Part shown: piece by piece, positions 1 to 7,254 of the stretch | Layout of the letters: the number at the start of each line of letters is the position of its first letter | Numbering within the stretch: position 1 is the stretch's first letter | Assembly: GCF_033343995.1 (NCBI RefSeq) | Contig: NZ_CP137573.1 | Coordinates: 3,877,001-3,941,000 of the forward strand | Reading direction: 5' to 3' | DNA: 64,000 nucleotides | Origin: Streptomyces sp. HUAS YS2 | GTDB taxonomy: Bacteria; Actinomycetota; Actinomycetes; Streptomycetales; Streptomycetaceae | Position numbers and translations under genes: made by a program | Notes under the pieces: model-generated | What the model was told of the DNA's origin: nothing | The model's input: only the letters and a program-made list of their open reading frames with translations | Databases searched by the model: none

Positions 1-648
1 GATCGCGACGACGTTCAGGGCGTCGAGCCGCTCGTCGTCGTCCCAGCCGCCCGCCGTGCCGTCGACGGTCCGCTCGTACGGGCCGCCGAGCTGTTCGAGC
101 ACCCGCATCCGGCTGCCGCCGTACCCCTTCTCCCTCAGCAGCGCGGCGACGGCGCCGGGGGTGTGCCGGTTCGCGCTGAGGACCAGCAGCCGCCGGCCGT
201 CGTGGAGGGCGGCGACGAGCGAGGCCACCGGCCTGCCCACCAGCGTCACGATCTCGACGTCCTCCAGCGGCCAGCCGAGGCGGGCGCAGGCGTACGAGAC
301 GGAGGACGGGTGCGGCAGGACGTGGAGCCGGTCGGCGCCGACGGTCTCGGCGAGGGTCCGGCCGATGCCGTAGAACGTCGGGTCGCCGCTGGCGAGCACC
401 GCGATCCGGCGCCCGTCGTGCTCGGCGATCAGGCCGGCGACGGTCGGGCGCAGGGGGGACAGCCAGGTGACGCGCTCGCCGGGGCAGTCGTCGGCGGGCA
501 CGAGCTGCAGCTGGCGCAGGCCGCCGATCAGCACCTCGGCCTCGCGGAGCACCCTGCGGGAGGCCTCGGGGAGTCCGTCCCAGCCGTCCGCGCCGATGCC
601 GACGACCGATACGGGGCGCGGGGGCGGGGAAGGGGGTCCTGAGCTCAC
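1..648 (-). CDS. cbiE: Precorrin-6Y C5,15-methyltransferase, CbiE-type (partial, C-terminus off window)
   Basis: This frame is open from the window edge to a GTG at 648 and gives about 216 residues. The protein begins with a short Pro-rich leader, then VVGIGADGWDGL, the N-terminal signature of the tetrapyrrole methylase fold. About 80 residues further on is LASGDPTFYGIG, the GDP-containing SAM-binding loop typical of CbiE/CobL. These enzymes methylate the corrin ring at C5/C15 in cobalamin synthesis; in CobL a second CbiT domain follows. The gene is cut here, so I cannot tell whether it is CbiE alone or a CobL fusion. It is transcribed away from the LLM oxidoreductase operon; the 136-bp gap to that operon holds the divergent promoters. 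Family assignment is confident; pathway role is by family. Confidence 0.85.
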   Translation of the reverse strand, partial: MSSGPPSPPPRPVSVVGIGADGWDGLPEASRRVLREAEVLIGGLRQLQLVPADDCPGERVTWLSPLRPTVAGLIAEHDGRRIAVLASGDPTFYGIGRTLAETVGADRLHVLPHPSSVSYACARLGWPLEDVEIVTLVGRPVASLVAALHDGRRLLVLSANRHTPGAVAALLREKGYGGSRMRVLEQLGGPYERTVDGTAGGWDDDERLDALNVVAI

Positions 649-735
649 GCCCGGAACTCTACGTGACCGGAACATGACCTCCGAGGTGAGCCGGATCACC
701 CGAAGGGCCCGGGAATAGGGCGCGAGGGGGTACCG

Positions 736-764
736 TTGAGGCAGTCAGTTCAACTTTCAACAAT
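736..764 (+). promoter_or_regulatory. Candidate promoter with embedded 16-bp operator-like motif for the LLM/FMN reductase operon
   Basis: TTGAGG (736-741) and AACAAT (759-764), 17 bp apart, make a plausible -35/-10 pair. Between them, at 747-762, lies AGTTCAACTTTCAACA. It matches 12 of 16 positions of the motif in the pirin promoter at 33101-33116, which lies in the same place relative to its promoter. This is a pattern reading, not a proven site. Confidence 0.4.
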
Positions 765-784
765 CAGCGCGAGAGGCGATCACG

Positions 785-1861
785 ATGCAGTTCGGCATTT
801 TCACCGTCGGCGATGTGACGACCGACCCGACCACCGGCCGCACCCCCACCGAGCACGAGCGCATCAAGAACACCGTCGCCATCGCGCTGAAGGCGGAAGA
901 GGTCGGCCTGGACGTCTTCGCGACCGGCGAGCACCACAACCCGCCGTTCGTCCCGTCGTCCCCGACGACCCTGCTCGGCCACATCGCGGCCCGCACCGAG
1001 AACCTGATCCTGTCCACGTCCACGACGCTGATCACCACCAACGACCCGGTGAAGATCGCCGAGGACTACGCGACGCTCCAGCACCTCGCCGACGGCCGCG
1101 TCGACCTGATGATGGGCCGCGGGAACACCGGCCCGGTCTACCCGTGGTTCGGCCAGGACATCCGGCAGGGCATCCCGCTCGCCATCGAGAACTACGCGCT
1201 CCTCCACAAGCTGTGGAGGGAGGACGTGGTCGACTGGGAGGGCAAGTTCCGCAGCGCGCTCCAGGGCTTCACGTCCACCCCGCGCCCGCTGGACGGTGTC
1301 CCGCCGTTCGTCTGGCACGGCTCCATCCGCTCCCCGGAGATCGCCGAGCAGGCCGCGTACTACGGCGACGGCTTCTTCGCCAACCACATCTTCTGGCCCA
1401 AGCAGCACACCGAGAAGATGATCCGGCTCTACCGGCAGCGGTACGCGCACTACGGCCACGGCACCCCCGAGCAGGCGATCGTCGGCCTCGGCGGCCAGGT
1501 CTTCATGCGGAAGAACTCGCAGGACGCGGTACGGGAGTTCCGCCCGTACTTCGACAACGCGCCGGTCTACGGCCACGGCCCGTCGCTCGAGGAGTTCAGC
1601 AGCCAGACCCCGCTGACCGTCGGCTCCCCGCAGGAGGTCATCGAGCGCACCCTGTCCTTCCGCGACTACGTCGGCGACTACCAGCGCCAGCTCTTCCTGG
1701 TGGACCACGCCGGTCTGCCGCTGAAGACCGTCCTGGAGCAGCTCGACATCCTCGGCGAGGAGGTCGTCCCGGTGCTCCGCAAGGAGTTCGCGAACCTGCG
1801 CCCGGCGGACGTCCCGTCGACCGCGCCGCTCCACCCCGCAGTGACCACGAAGGAGGCTTGA
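785..1861 (+). CDS. LLM-class flavin-dependent oxidoreductase, CE1758-like
   Basis: A 358-residue luciferase-like monooxygenase. It starts MQFGIFTVGDV, the beta1 strand of the TIM barrel, and continues with ATGEHHNPPF and MMGRGNTGPVYPWFG, family features near the flavin site. These enzymes use reduced FMN (or F420) supplied by a partner reductase to oxidise small organic substrates; the substrate is unknown. The next gene starts 6 nt downstream and encodes an NAD(P)H-dependent FMN reductase of the CE1759 type. The two families are known to occur as a pair, which supports a two-component system. The ribosome binding site GAGAGGCGATC precedes the ATG. A promoter with an operator-like motif lies just upstream, so regulation by a redox- or ligand-sensing repressor is possible. 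Confidence 0.9.
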   Translation: MQFGIFTVGDVTTDPTTGRTPTEHERIKNTVAIALKAEEVGLDVFATGEHHNPPFVPSSPTTLLGHIAARTENLILSTSTTLITTNDPVKIAEDYATLQHLADGRVDLMMGRGNTGPVYPWFGQDIRQGIPLAIENYALLHKLWREDVVDWEGKFRSALQGFTSTPRPLDGVPPFVWHGSIRSPEIAEQAAYYGDGFFANHIFWPKQHTEKMIRLYRQRYAHYGHGTPEQAIVGLGGQVFMRKNSQDAVREFRPYFDNAPVYGHGPSLEEFSSQTPLTVGSPQEVIERTLSFRDYVGDYQRQLFLVDHAGLPLKTVLEQLDILGEEVVPVLRKEFANLRPADVPSTAPLHPAVTTKEA

Positions 1862-1867
1862 GCAGCC

Positions 1868-2491
1868 ATGCAGACCCTGAAGCTCGTCGCCGTCTCGGCC
1901 GGCCTCAGCTCGCCGTCCTCCACCCGGCTGCTCGCCGACCGCCTGCTCCAGGCGGCCCGGTACCGGCTGGCCGAGCAGGAGTACGCGGTCGACGTCGAGG
2001 TCGTCGAACTGCGCGACCTCGCCGTCGACATCGCGAACAACTTCGTCACCGGCTTCCCCTCGGAGAAGCTGCAGACGGCGATCGACACGGTGACGGGCGC
2101 GGACGGCGTGGTGGCGGTGACGCCGGTGTTCACCGCGTCGTACAGCGGCCTGTTCAAGTCGTTCTTCGACCTGATCGACCCGGCGGCCCTGACCGGCACC
2201 CCGGTCCTGGTCGCCGCCACCGGCGGCACCGCCCGCCACTCCCTGGTCCTCGACCACGCCCTGCGGCCGCTCTTCGCCTATCTGCGCGCCCAGGTGATCC
2301 CCACGGCCGTCTACGCGGCCTCTGAGGACTGGGGCTCCGGCGGCGACGAGTACACCGAGGGCCTCCCCGCCCGCATCACCCGGGCGGGCGCGGAACTGGC
2401 CACGGCCGTGGCCGCCCGTCCGGCCCGGACGCAGGACCTCGACGAGGTCGTGCCGTTCGAGCGGCAGCTCGCCGACCTGCGGCTCGACTGA
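1868..2491 (+). CDS. NAD(P)H-dependent FMN reductase partner of the LLM oxidoreductase, CE1759-like
   Basis: A 207-residue flavodoxin-like FMN reductase. The N-terminus LVAVSAGLSSPSSTRLLADR is the phosphate-binding loop of the NADPH_FMN_red fold. VTPVFTASYSGLFKSFFD is the usual Y-S-G-x-x-K-x-F-x-D segment near the isoalloxazine ring, and ATGGTARHSLVLDHALRPL completes the site. It would supply FMNH2 to the oxidoreductase encoded immediately upstream (6-nt gap, one transcript). The C-terminal ~30 residues after AELATAV are a charged tail. It carries no signal peptide, so the protein is cytosolic. The substrate of the pair is not evident from the sequence. Confidence 0.88.
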   Translation: MQTLKLVAVSAGLSSPSSTRLLADRLLQAARYRLAEQEYAVDVEVVELRDLAVDIANNFVTGFPSEKLQTAIDTVTGADGVVAVTPVFTASYSGLFKSFFDLIDPAALTGTPVLVAATGGTARHSLVLDHALRPLFAYLRAQVIPTAVYAASEDWGSGGDEYTEGLPARITRAGAELATAVAARPARTQDLDEVVPFERQLADLRLD

Positions 2492-2588
2492 ATCGCGGGG
2501 TCCGAAAGGGGTCTCGACGGAGTCCCACGGGAGTCCGGAAGAGATCCGCCCGGGAGCGCGGGACGCCGGTCGGGAGCATGATGCCCCC

Positions 2589-2963
2589 ATGGACATCAAG
2601 CTGGAACTGATCGGCGTCCCCGTCACCGATGTCGACCGTGCCAAGGCCTTCTACGAGCAGGTCGGGTTCAACGCCGACCACGACGTGACCGTCAGCGACG
2701 ACATCCGCTTCGTGCAGATGACGCCGCCCGGCTCTGCCTGTTCGATCGCCTTCGGCAAGGGCATCACGGAGATGACCCCGGGCTCGCTGGACAACATGCA
2801 GGTCGTCGTCAAGGACATCGAGGAGGCGCACGCCGACCTCACCGGCCGGGGCATCGACGTCAGCCCCATCGACGACCAGCCCTGGGGCTCCTTCGTCTAC
2901 TTCGCCGACCCCGACGGCAACCGCTGGGCGGTCCAGCAGACCACCCCGCGCGACGCCGCCTGA
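2589..2963 (+). CDS. VOC (glyoxalase/bleomycin-resistance fold) family protein
   Basis: A 124-residue single-unit vicinal-oxygen-chelate protein. It has the beta-alpha-beta-beta-beta pattern beginning ELIGVPVTDVDRAKAFYEQVGF and ending FVYFADPDGNRWAVQQ, the standard close of the fold. Such proteins are metal-dependent isomerases, dioxygenases or drug-binding proteins; this sequence does not decide which. It follows the LLM/FMN reductase pair by 97 nt on the same strand and ends 1 nt before the stop of the convergent ABC permease gene. It may be co-transcribed with the flavin operon, but the gap is large enough for its own promoter. Confidence 0.85.
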   Translation: MDIKLELIGVPVTDVDRAKAFYEQVGFNADHDVTVSDDIRFVQMTPPGSACSIAFGKGITEMTPGSLDNMQVVVKDIEEAHADLTGRGIDVSPIDDQPWGSFVYFADPDGNRWAVQQTTPRDAA

Positions 2964-3833
2964 CTACTTCCGGTTGTACAGCCGCATCGTCACCGCGCCG
3001 AAGACCAGCGCGAACAGCACCGACCACCCCAGCGACCAGGCGATCTCCGCCGTCGGCCATTCGCCCGCCATCAACTCGCGCACCGCCGTGGCCACATGCG
3101 TCACCGGGTTGTTGTTGACGAAGGCCTGCAGCCAGCCGGGCATCGTGCTCGGGTCGACGAACACGTTGGAGAGGAAGGTGACCGGGAAGATGACCATCAT
3201 CGAGACGCCCATCACCGACTTCTCGCTGCGCAGCAGCAGGCCGAACATGGTCCAGATCCACGAGAAGCCGAACGAGAAGACCAGGAGCAGCGCCACTCCC
3301 AGCAGGACGCCCGCCGCTCCGCCGGCCGGCCGGTAGCCGATGAGCAGGCCGACGGAGAGCATCACCACCGAGGCGATGACGTAGCGGACCACGTCGCCGA
3401 GCAGATAGCCGACCATCGGCGCCGGGCGCCAGATCGGCAGGGTGCGGAAGCGGTCGAAGACGCCCTTGTCGATGTCGTTGTTGACCGACACCCCGGTGTA
3501 CATCGTGATCATCACGACGCTCATCACCAGGATGCCCGGCAGCAGGAACTGGATGTACTCCGAGACCGAGCCGGCCAGCGCACCGCCGAAGAGGTACGTG
3601 TACATCAGCACCATCATGATCGGGAACGCGGTCACGTCGAAGAGCTGCTCCGGCACGTGCTTGATCTTCAGCATCGCCCGCCATCCGAAGGTCAGCGACG
3701 CGGACAGCGCGCCGGGGCGCTGCGGGCGCTCGTGTCCGGCGAGCAGCGCGGCGAGTTCGTCGGCCTTCGGCGCGACGAAGTCCAGGGCCGCGGTGTCCTT
3801 GTCCGTCCCGGTGCCGGTGGTCGCCGTCGTCAT
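2964..3833 (-). CDS. ABC-2 type transporter permease (DrrB-like)
   Basis: A 289-residue integral membrane protein with six predicted hydrophobic segments: PIMMVLMYTYLFGGALAG, FLLPGILVMSVVMI, the YLLGDVVRYVIASVVMLSVG region, the SFGFSWIWTMFGLLLR region, FPVTFLSNVFVDP and the C-terminal WSVLFALVFGAVTM. The order and the FPVTFLSNVFV segment fit ABC-2 drug-export permeases such as DrrB. The cytosolic N-terminus (~65 residues) precedes the first segment. Its start overlaps the stop of the ATPase gene (ATGA at 3830-3833), so the two are translationally coupled and form one exporter. The substrate is unknown; daunorubicin-type or lipid-like compounds are typical of the family. Confidence 0.88.
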   Translation of the reverse strand: MTTATTGTGTDKDTAALDFVAPKADELAALLAGHERPQRPGALSASLTFGWRAMLKIKHVPEQLFDVTAFPIMMVLMYTYLFGGALAGSVSEYIQFLLPGILVMSVVMITMYTGVSVNNDIDKGVFDRFRTLPIWRPAPMVGYLLGDVVRYVIASVVMLSVGLLIGYRPAGGAAGVLLGVALLLVFSFGFSWIWTMFGLLLRSEKSVMGVSMMVIFPVTFLSNVFVDPSTMPGWLQAFVNNNPVTHVATAVRELMAGEWPTAEIAWSLGWSVLFALVFGAVTMRLYNRK

Positions 3834-4813
3834 GCCTCCGTGCCCTTCCGTCCCTCGTCCCGCCCGTCGGTCAGCGCCAGGAACACCTCGTCGAGGCTGG
3901 GCTGGCCGAGGGCGAAGTTGTCGACCGTGATCCCGGCCCGGGCCAGCTCCGCCAGCGCCCGCGCCGCCTGTTCCGCCGCGCCCAGGTCCGTGCCGTGGCC
4001 GTTCACCGTCGCGGTGAGCGCCACCGGGTCCGGGTCCAGCTGGACGAGCGCCCGCAGTTCGGTCGCAAGCACCCGCTCCGCGTCCGGCCGCTGCGCCGCC
4101 TCCCGGAGCCGGACGTGCACCGAACCCGAGCCCACGGACGCCTTCAACTCGCCCTTCGTGCCCTCCGCGATGACCCTGCCGTGGTCGATCACGGCGATCC
4201 GGGAGGCCAGTTGGTCCGCCTCGTCCAGGTACTGCGTGGTGAGCAGCACCGTCGTGCCCTGCGCGACGACGGCCCGCACGATGTCCCAGACCTGGTTACG
4301 GCTGCGCGGGTCGAGCCCCGTGGTCGGCTCGTCGAGGAAGAGGAGGTCGGGAACGTTCAGGAGCGAGGCCGCGATGTCGATGCGCCGCCGCATGCCGCCC
4401 GAGTAGTTCTTGACCTGCCGGTCGGCCGCCCCGGCGAGCCCGAACGCGGCGAGCAGCTGCGCCGCCCGCTCCTTCGCGGCGGGGCGGGTGAAGCCGATCA
4501 GCCGGCCCAGCAGGACCAGGTTCTCGGTGCCGGTGAGGTCCTCGTCGACGGAGGCGTACTGGCCGATGAAGCCGACCCGGTCGCGTACGGCGTCGGCGTC
4601 GCGGACCACGTCCCGGCCGAACACCCGGGCGCTGCCGCCGTCCGGGCGGAGCAGGGTCGCGAGCATCTTCACGGCCGTAGTCTTCCCGGCGCCGTTCGGC
4701 CCGAGCACCCCGTAGACCGTCCCGGCCGGGACCCGCAGGTCGACACCGTCGACGGCGCGGTTGGCGCCGAAGACCTTGACGAGTCCGTCGGTCTCGATGG
4801 CGAGGTCGGACAT
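3830..4813 (-). CDS. ABC transporter ATP-binding protein (DrrA-like)
   Basis: A 327-residue nucleotide-binding subunit. Walker A is GPNGAGKTT (~residues 38-46), the signature motif is NYSGGMRRR, and Walker B is LLFLDEPTTGLD, followed by the switch-histidine region replaced by TTQYLDEAD, as in the DrrA family. A C-terminal extension of about 100 residues ends QPSLDEVFLALT, the DrrA-type CREEM-like tail. I chose ATG 4813 (MSDLAIET) rather than the in-frame ATG at 4819, because GGAGG sits 6 nt before 4813 but abuts 4819. It pairs with the overlapping permease gene as an exporter of a hydrophobic compound. No regulator gene lies next to it. Confidence 0.92.
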   Translation of the reverse strand: MSDLAIETDGLVKVFGANRAVDGVDLRVPAGTVYGVLGPNGAGKTTAVKMLATLLRPDGGSARVFGRDVVRDADAVRDRVGFIGQYASVDEDLTGTENLVLLGRLIGFTRPAAKERAAQLLAAFGLAGAADRQVKNYSGGMRRRIDIAASLLNVPDLLFLDEPTTGLDPRSRNQVWDIVRAVVAQGTTVLLTTQYLDEADQLASRIAVIDHGRVIAEGTKGELKASVGSGSVHVRLREAAQRPDAERVLATELRALVQLDPDPVALTATVNGHGTDLGAAEQAARALAELARAGITVDNFALGQPSLDEVFLALTDGRDEGRKGTEA

Positions 4814-4926
4814 GCGCATCCTCCGGGCCGGGGCGTTCGGGCCGCTCTCCCCAGTCTCCGTCCTCCGGGGACGGGATGCCAGAGGACTGCCGGACGGCCC
4901 GCCCGCGCCCCGGCCCGGGCCCGCTG

Positions 4927-5346
4927 TCAGTTCCTGATCGGCCTGCCCCGGGCGTCCTCGTGCGTGTAGTACATGTAGAACATGCCGAGCGTCGTGCCCG
5001 CCATGATGATCAGTCCGAGCACGGACGACGACAGGATGCTCGCGTCGGACAGGCTGAACAGGAAGCCGACCGCGCCGCCCGCGACCACGCCCCAGGCCGC
5101 CGCGTGCAGTTCGCGGGGCAGCAGCGGCCCGACGGTGTGCACGGCGTAGACCGCGCCCGCGAGCACCGCTCCGGAGATCAGGCCGAGCCAGAGCTGGCCC
5201 CAGGACCATCCGCCGCCGCCGCGTGCGACGGTCGACGTGTAGAGGCCGTAGACGACGCCCAGCGTGACCGGGAAGCCCCAGCCGCGGGTCACGCCCTCGT
5301 AGTGCCGTACGTGGCGCCGTATCGGCACCGCTGCGTGTGCGGCCAT
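4927..5346 (-). CDS. Small membrane protein of unknown function
   Basis: A 139-residue protein starting at ATG 5346 (MAAHAAVPIRRHVRHYEGV), with AAGGAG eight to nine nt upstream. The frame extends further up but without a ribosome binding site. After a basic N-terminus there are about four hydrophobic stretches: the WGFPVTLGVVYGLY, LWLGLISGAVLAGAVYAV, AAWGVVAGGAVGFLFSLS and SSSVLGLIIMAGTTLGMFYM regions. The tail YYTHEDARGRPIRN is short and charged. I do not recognise a family. It is 113 nt from the ABC ATPase start on the same strand and could be the first gene of that transcript. Confidence 0.7.
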   Translation of the reverse strand: MAAHAAVPIRRHVRHYEGVTRGWGFPVTLGVVYGLYTSTVARGGGGWSWGQLWLGLISGAVLAGAVYAVHTVGPLLPRELHAAAWGVVAGGAVGFLFSLSDASILSSSVLGLIIMAGTTLGMFYMYYTHEDARGRPIRN

Positions 5347-5425
5347 GGCAGGAGCTCCTTCGCGCTCGCCCCCTGGAAACCTCACCCTCCAGGGCACACC
5401 CGGAGCCCCCGCCCGCGCAACTGGA

Positions 5426-5530
5426 TCAGCCGACGGCGGGGCGCACCGCCACCGCGTCGATCTCGAACAGCGCCCCGGGCAGCGCCGGCGCGCCGTCCAG
5501 AATCATGGGGGCAACCGCGTTCGCCACTAC
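5426..5530 (-). pseudogene. 3' remnant of a RidA (YjgF/UK114)-family gene
   Basis: Reading back from the TGA at 5426-5428, about 35 codons stay open and encode VVANAVAPMILDGAPAL, PGALFEIDAVAVRP and AVG. The LFEI-DAVAV segment is the last strand of the RidA fold. RidA enzymes are normally about 130 residues and deaminate reactive enamine/imine intermediates. Here everything 5' of VVANAV is missing: the frame hits a stop two codons upstream of it. I infer a truncated, non-functional remnant whose 5' end was lost together with that of the neighbouring + strand gene. Confidence 0.6.
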
Positions 5531-5550
5531 GTGTCACACGCCCGTGACAC
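5531..5550. repeat. Short perfect inverted repeat at the ridA remnant/surface protein junction
   Basis: GTGTCAC (5531-5537) and GTGACAC (5544-5550) are perfect 7-bp arms around a 6-bp spacer. It lies immediately upstream of the ridA remnant and within the presumed deletion scar. It could be an old operator of the lost divergent promoters or a chance palindrome. The rest of the gene-free stretch 5551-5669 is AT-richer than its surroundings and holds no ORF that I would call. Confidence 0.35.
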
Positions 5551-5669
5551 GGAACGGACGCCTCACTCACACAAGATCCATAAATTCGTTCGTGCAGCCG
5601 GCCAGAACTCAACGGCCCCGACCGAACGAGACGTCAGCGGCATGCGGCTCTTCCTCCGTCCACCGGGGC

Positions 5670-6257
5670 ATGCAGTTCTCCACGGACTGGGTCACCCTGG
5701 ACACCCGGGGCACGCTCAGCTCCTACCTCGACACCGAGGTGCGCAGCGACCTGACCGACCGCGTCGAGGGCTGCACCGCGACCCGCACGGCCGGCGCCGG
5801 CTTCCACGGGCTCGACGTCAAGCTGAGCAACGGCCCCAAGGGCCCGGTCGCCGAGGTCTCGCTGCGCGGCAAGGTCCTCGCGAGCCTCGACAAGAAGCAC
5901 GACACCGCGTTCTACGGCGGCGCGCGCATCAAGGGCCTGCTCGACCCGGCCCCGTCCGTCCCGTCCTTCCAGATGCGGCAGTACGGCGGCCCGATCCCCT
6001 GGTCGACCCTCGCGTTCCCCGCGGCCCCGAAGTGCGACGTCACCTCGTCGGCGATGCCCGCCGCCGAGCCGGCCACGCAGACGGGCGCACAGACCGGCGC
6101 GCAGACCATCGTCGTGCCGCAGGGCGGCGTCGCCGCCGGCGCCGAACTGCCGCAGACCACCGACGGCCGGCTGCTCTTCGCGGGCGGCGGCGCGCTGGTC
6201 GCGGCGGGCGCGGCGGGCGTCGCGCTCGCGCTGCACCGCCGCCACGGCGCGCGCTGA
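5670..6257 (+). CDS. Putative cell-surface protein lacking its N-terminus (probably truncated)
   Basis: From the first sensible ATG (MQFSTDWVTLDTRGTLSSYL) the frame gives about 195 residues. The frame is open further upstream to 5337, but that part does not look like natural protein. The body (SDLTDRVEGCTATRTAGAGF to FPAAPKCDVTSS, with two cysteines) looks like an extracellular domain. It is followed by a Thr/Gln linker, ELPQTTDG, a hydrophobic stretch (LLFAGGGALVAAGAAGVAL) and the basic tail HRRHGAR. That end resembles a sortase sorting signal with Thr in place of Gly, or a simple C-terminal membrane anchor. No signal peptide precedes the body, although such a protein needs one, so I think the 5' end was deleted. 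The family is not recognised. Confidence 0.5.
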   Translation: MQFSTDWVTLDTRGTLSSYLDTEVRSDLTDRVEGCTATRTAGAGFHGLDVKLSNGPKGPVAEVSLRGKVLASLDKKHDTAFYGGARIKGLLDPAPSVPSFQMRQYGGPIPWSTLAFPAAPKCDVTSSAMPAAEPATQTGAQTGAQTIVVPQGGVAAGAELPQTTDGRLLFAGGGALVAAGAAGVALALHRRHGAR

Positions 6258-6378
6258 ACCCCGCGCACCACTCTCCGAGCGGCCCCGAGCGCCCCGCCAC
6301 GCCTTCCCGTGGTGGGGCACTCACCCGTTCGGCCCAGCAGAAAGTTCGGTGCTGCACCAACGACCGGACGATGTGGTC

Positions 6379-6804
6379 ATGAGCCAGAACACCGCACCCC
6401 GCAGCAGCACCGCCGGTGGATGGGCCGCCGGCGGCACCTTGTTCGCCGGCGTCCTGATGCTGGTCACCGGCATCATGGACATCTTCCAGGGCATCGCAGG
6501 CATCGCCGAGGACGACGTCTACGCCCGCATCGGCAGCTACGTCTTCGAGTTCAACCTGACCACCTGGGGCTGGATCCACCTGGTCCTCGGCATCGTCGTG
6601 GCCATCGCGGGCTACGGCATCCTCAAGGGCGCCGAGTGGGGCCGCATCGCCGGTATCTCGCTGGCCGCGCTGAACATCGTGGCCCAGTTCCTGTTCCTGC
6701 CGTACCAGCCCTGGTGGGCCCTGTTCTCCATGGCCATCTCGGTCTTCGTGATCTGGGCGCTGGCGACCGACGAGGCGTACGGCCACGACGCCACCCGGAT
6801 GTGA
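6379..6804 (+). CDS. Four-helix membrane protein, DUF7144-like
   Basis: A 141-residue membrane protein starting at ATG 6379 (MSQNTAPRSSTAGGWAAGGT); an upstream in-frame ATG at 6349 has no better ribosome binding site. Four hydrophobic segments are clear: LFAGVLMLVTGIMDIFQGI, the WGWIHLVLGIVVAIAGYGIL region, ISLAALNIVAQFLFLPYQP and WALFSMAISVFVIWAL. The pattern with GIMDIFQGIAGIAEDDVY and TTWGWIHL is that of a widespread actinobacterial DUF (formerly unnamed, now DUF7144). Its function is unknown. It is followed after 8 nt by the lipoprotein gene on the same strand, so the two are probably co-transcribed. Confidence 0.75.
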   Translation: MSQNTAPRSSTAGGWAAGGTLFAGVLMLVTGIMDIFQGIAGIAEDDVYARIGSYVFEFNLTTWGWIHLVLGIVVAIAGYGILKGAEWGRIAGISLAALNIVAQFLFLPYQPWWALFSMAISVFVIWALATDEAYGHDATRM

Positions 6805-6812
6805 GGCGCCCC

Positions 6813-7250
6813 GTGAGTTCAGCACCACGACGCAGCGCCGTACTCGCCCTCGCCGCCGCCCTGGCCCTCGGGGTCTCCGGCTGCGACGAGGCCGGGGACG
6901 TGGTCGGGGGCGTCGTCTCCTCCGCCACGGCGGCGGCCGCCTCGGCCGCCGAGAAGAAGATGGACGAGGTCAAGGACGGGGTGAAGGCCACCGAGGAGGT
7001 GAAGGCCGGGGCCACCTCGGTGGACGGCGACCGCACGGTCGCCGAGATCACCGCGACGAATCCCCAGGACAAGAGCGCCGATTACACGATCAAGGTCGAC
7101 TTCCGCGACCCGGACGGCAACCTGCTCGACACGGTCGTCCTGAACATCGACGGCGTCGAGCCCGGCAAGTCCAAGACGGGCACCGCCCGCAGCAACCGCT
7201 CGCTGTCCGGCGAGACGAAGGCGGAGATCGGGCAGGCGCTGCGACACTGA
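6813..7250 (+). CDS. Secreted lipoprotein, FxLYD-like domain candidate
   Basis: A 145-residue protein from GTG 6813. A short basic start (VSSAPRRS) leads into a hydrophobic run, and VSGC forms a lipobox, so lipid attachment would occur at the cysteine near residue 22. An Ala-rich linker (SSATAAAASAAEKKMDEVKD) is followed by a compact beta-rich domain with ATNPQDKSADYTIKVDF and LDTVVLNIDGVEPGKSKTGT. The pattern (backbone conservation, symmetrical strands, 'VEPGKS') resembles the FxLYD fold of lipoproteins thought to bind other envelope components. The next gene starts 4 nt after the stop. Function unknown; surface location is well supported. Confidence 0.75.
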   Translation: MSSAPRRSAVLALAAALALGVSGCDEAGDVVGGVVSSATAAAASAAEKKMDEVKDGVKATEEVKAGATSVDGDRTVAEITATNPQDKSADYTIKVDFRDPDGNLLDTVVLNIDGVEPGKSKTGTARSNRSLSGETKAEIGQALRH

Positions 7251-7254
7251 CCGC

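Noticed and set aside
764..2644. A 626-codon minus-strand frame over the LLM/FMN reductase genes
   Set aside because: It has no recognisable domain; the plus-strand proteins are clear family members in tight operon order.
5337..5669. Upstream part of the surface-protein frame (MRPWQELLRARPLETSP...)
   Set aside because: It has no signal peptide and reads like translated non-coding DNA; part of it is antisense to the ridA remnant.
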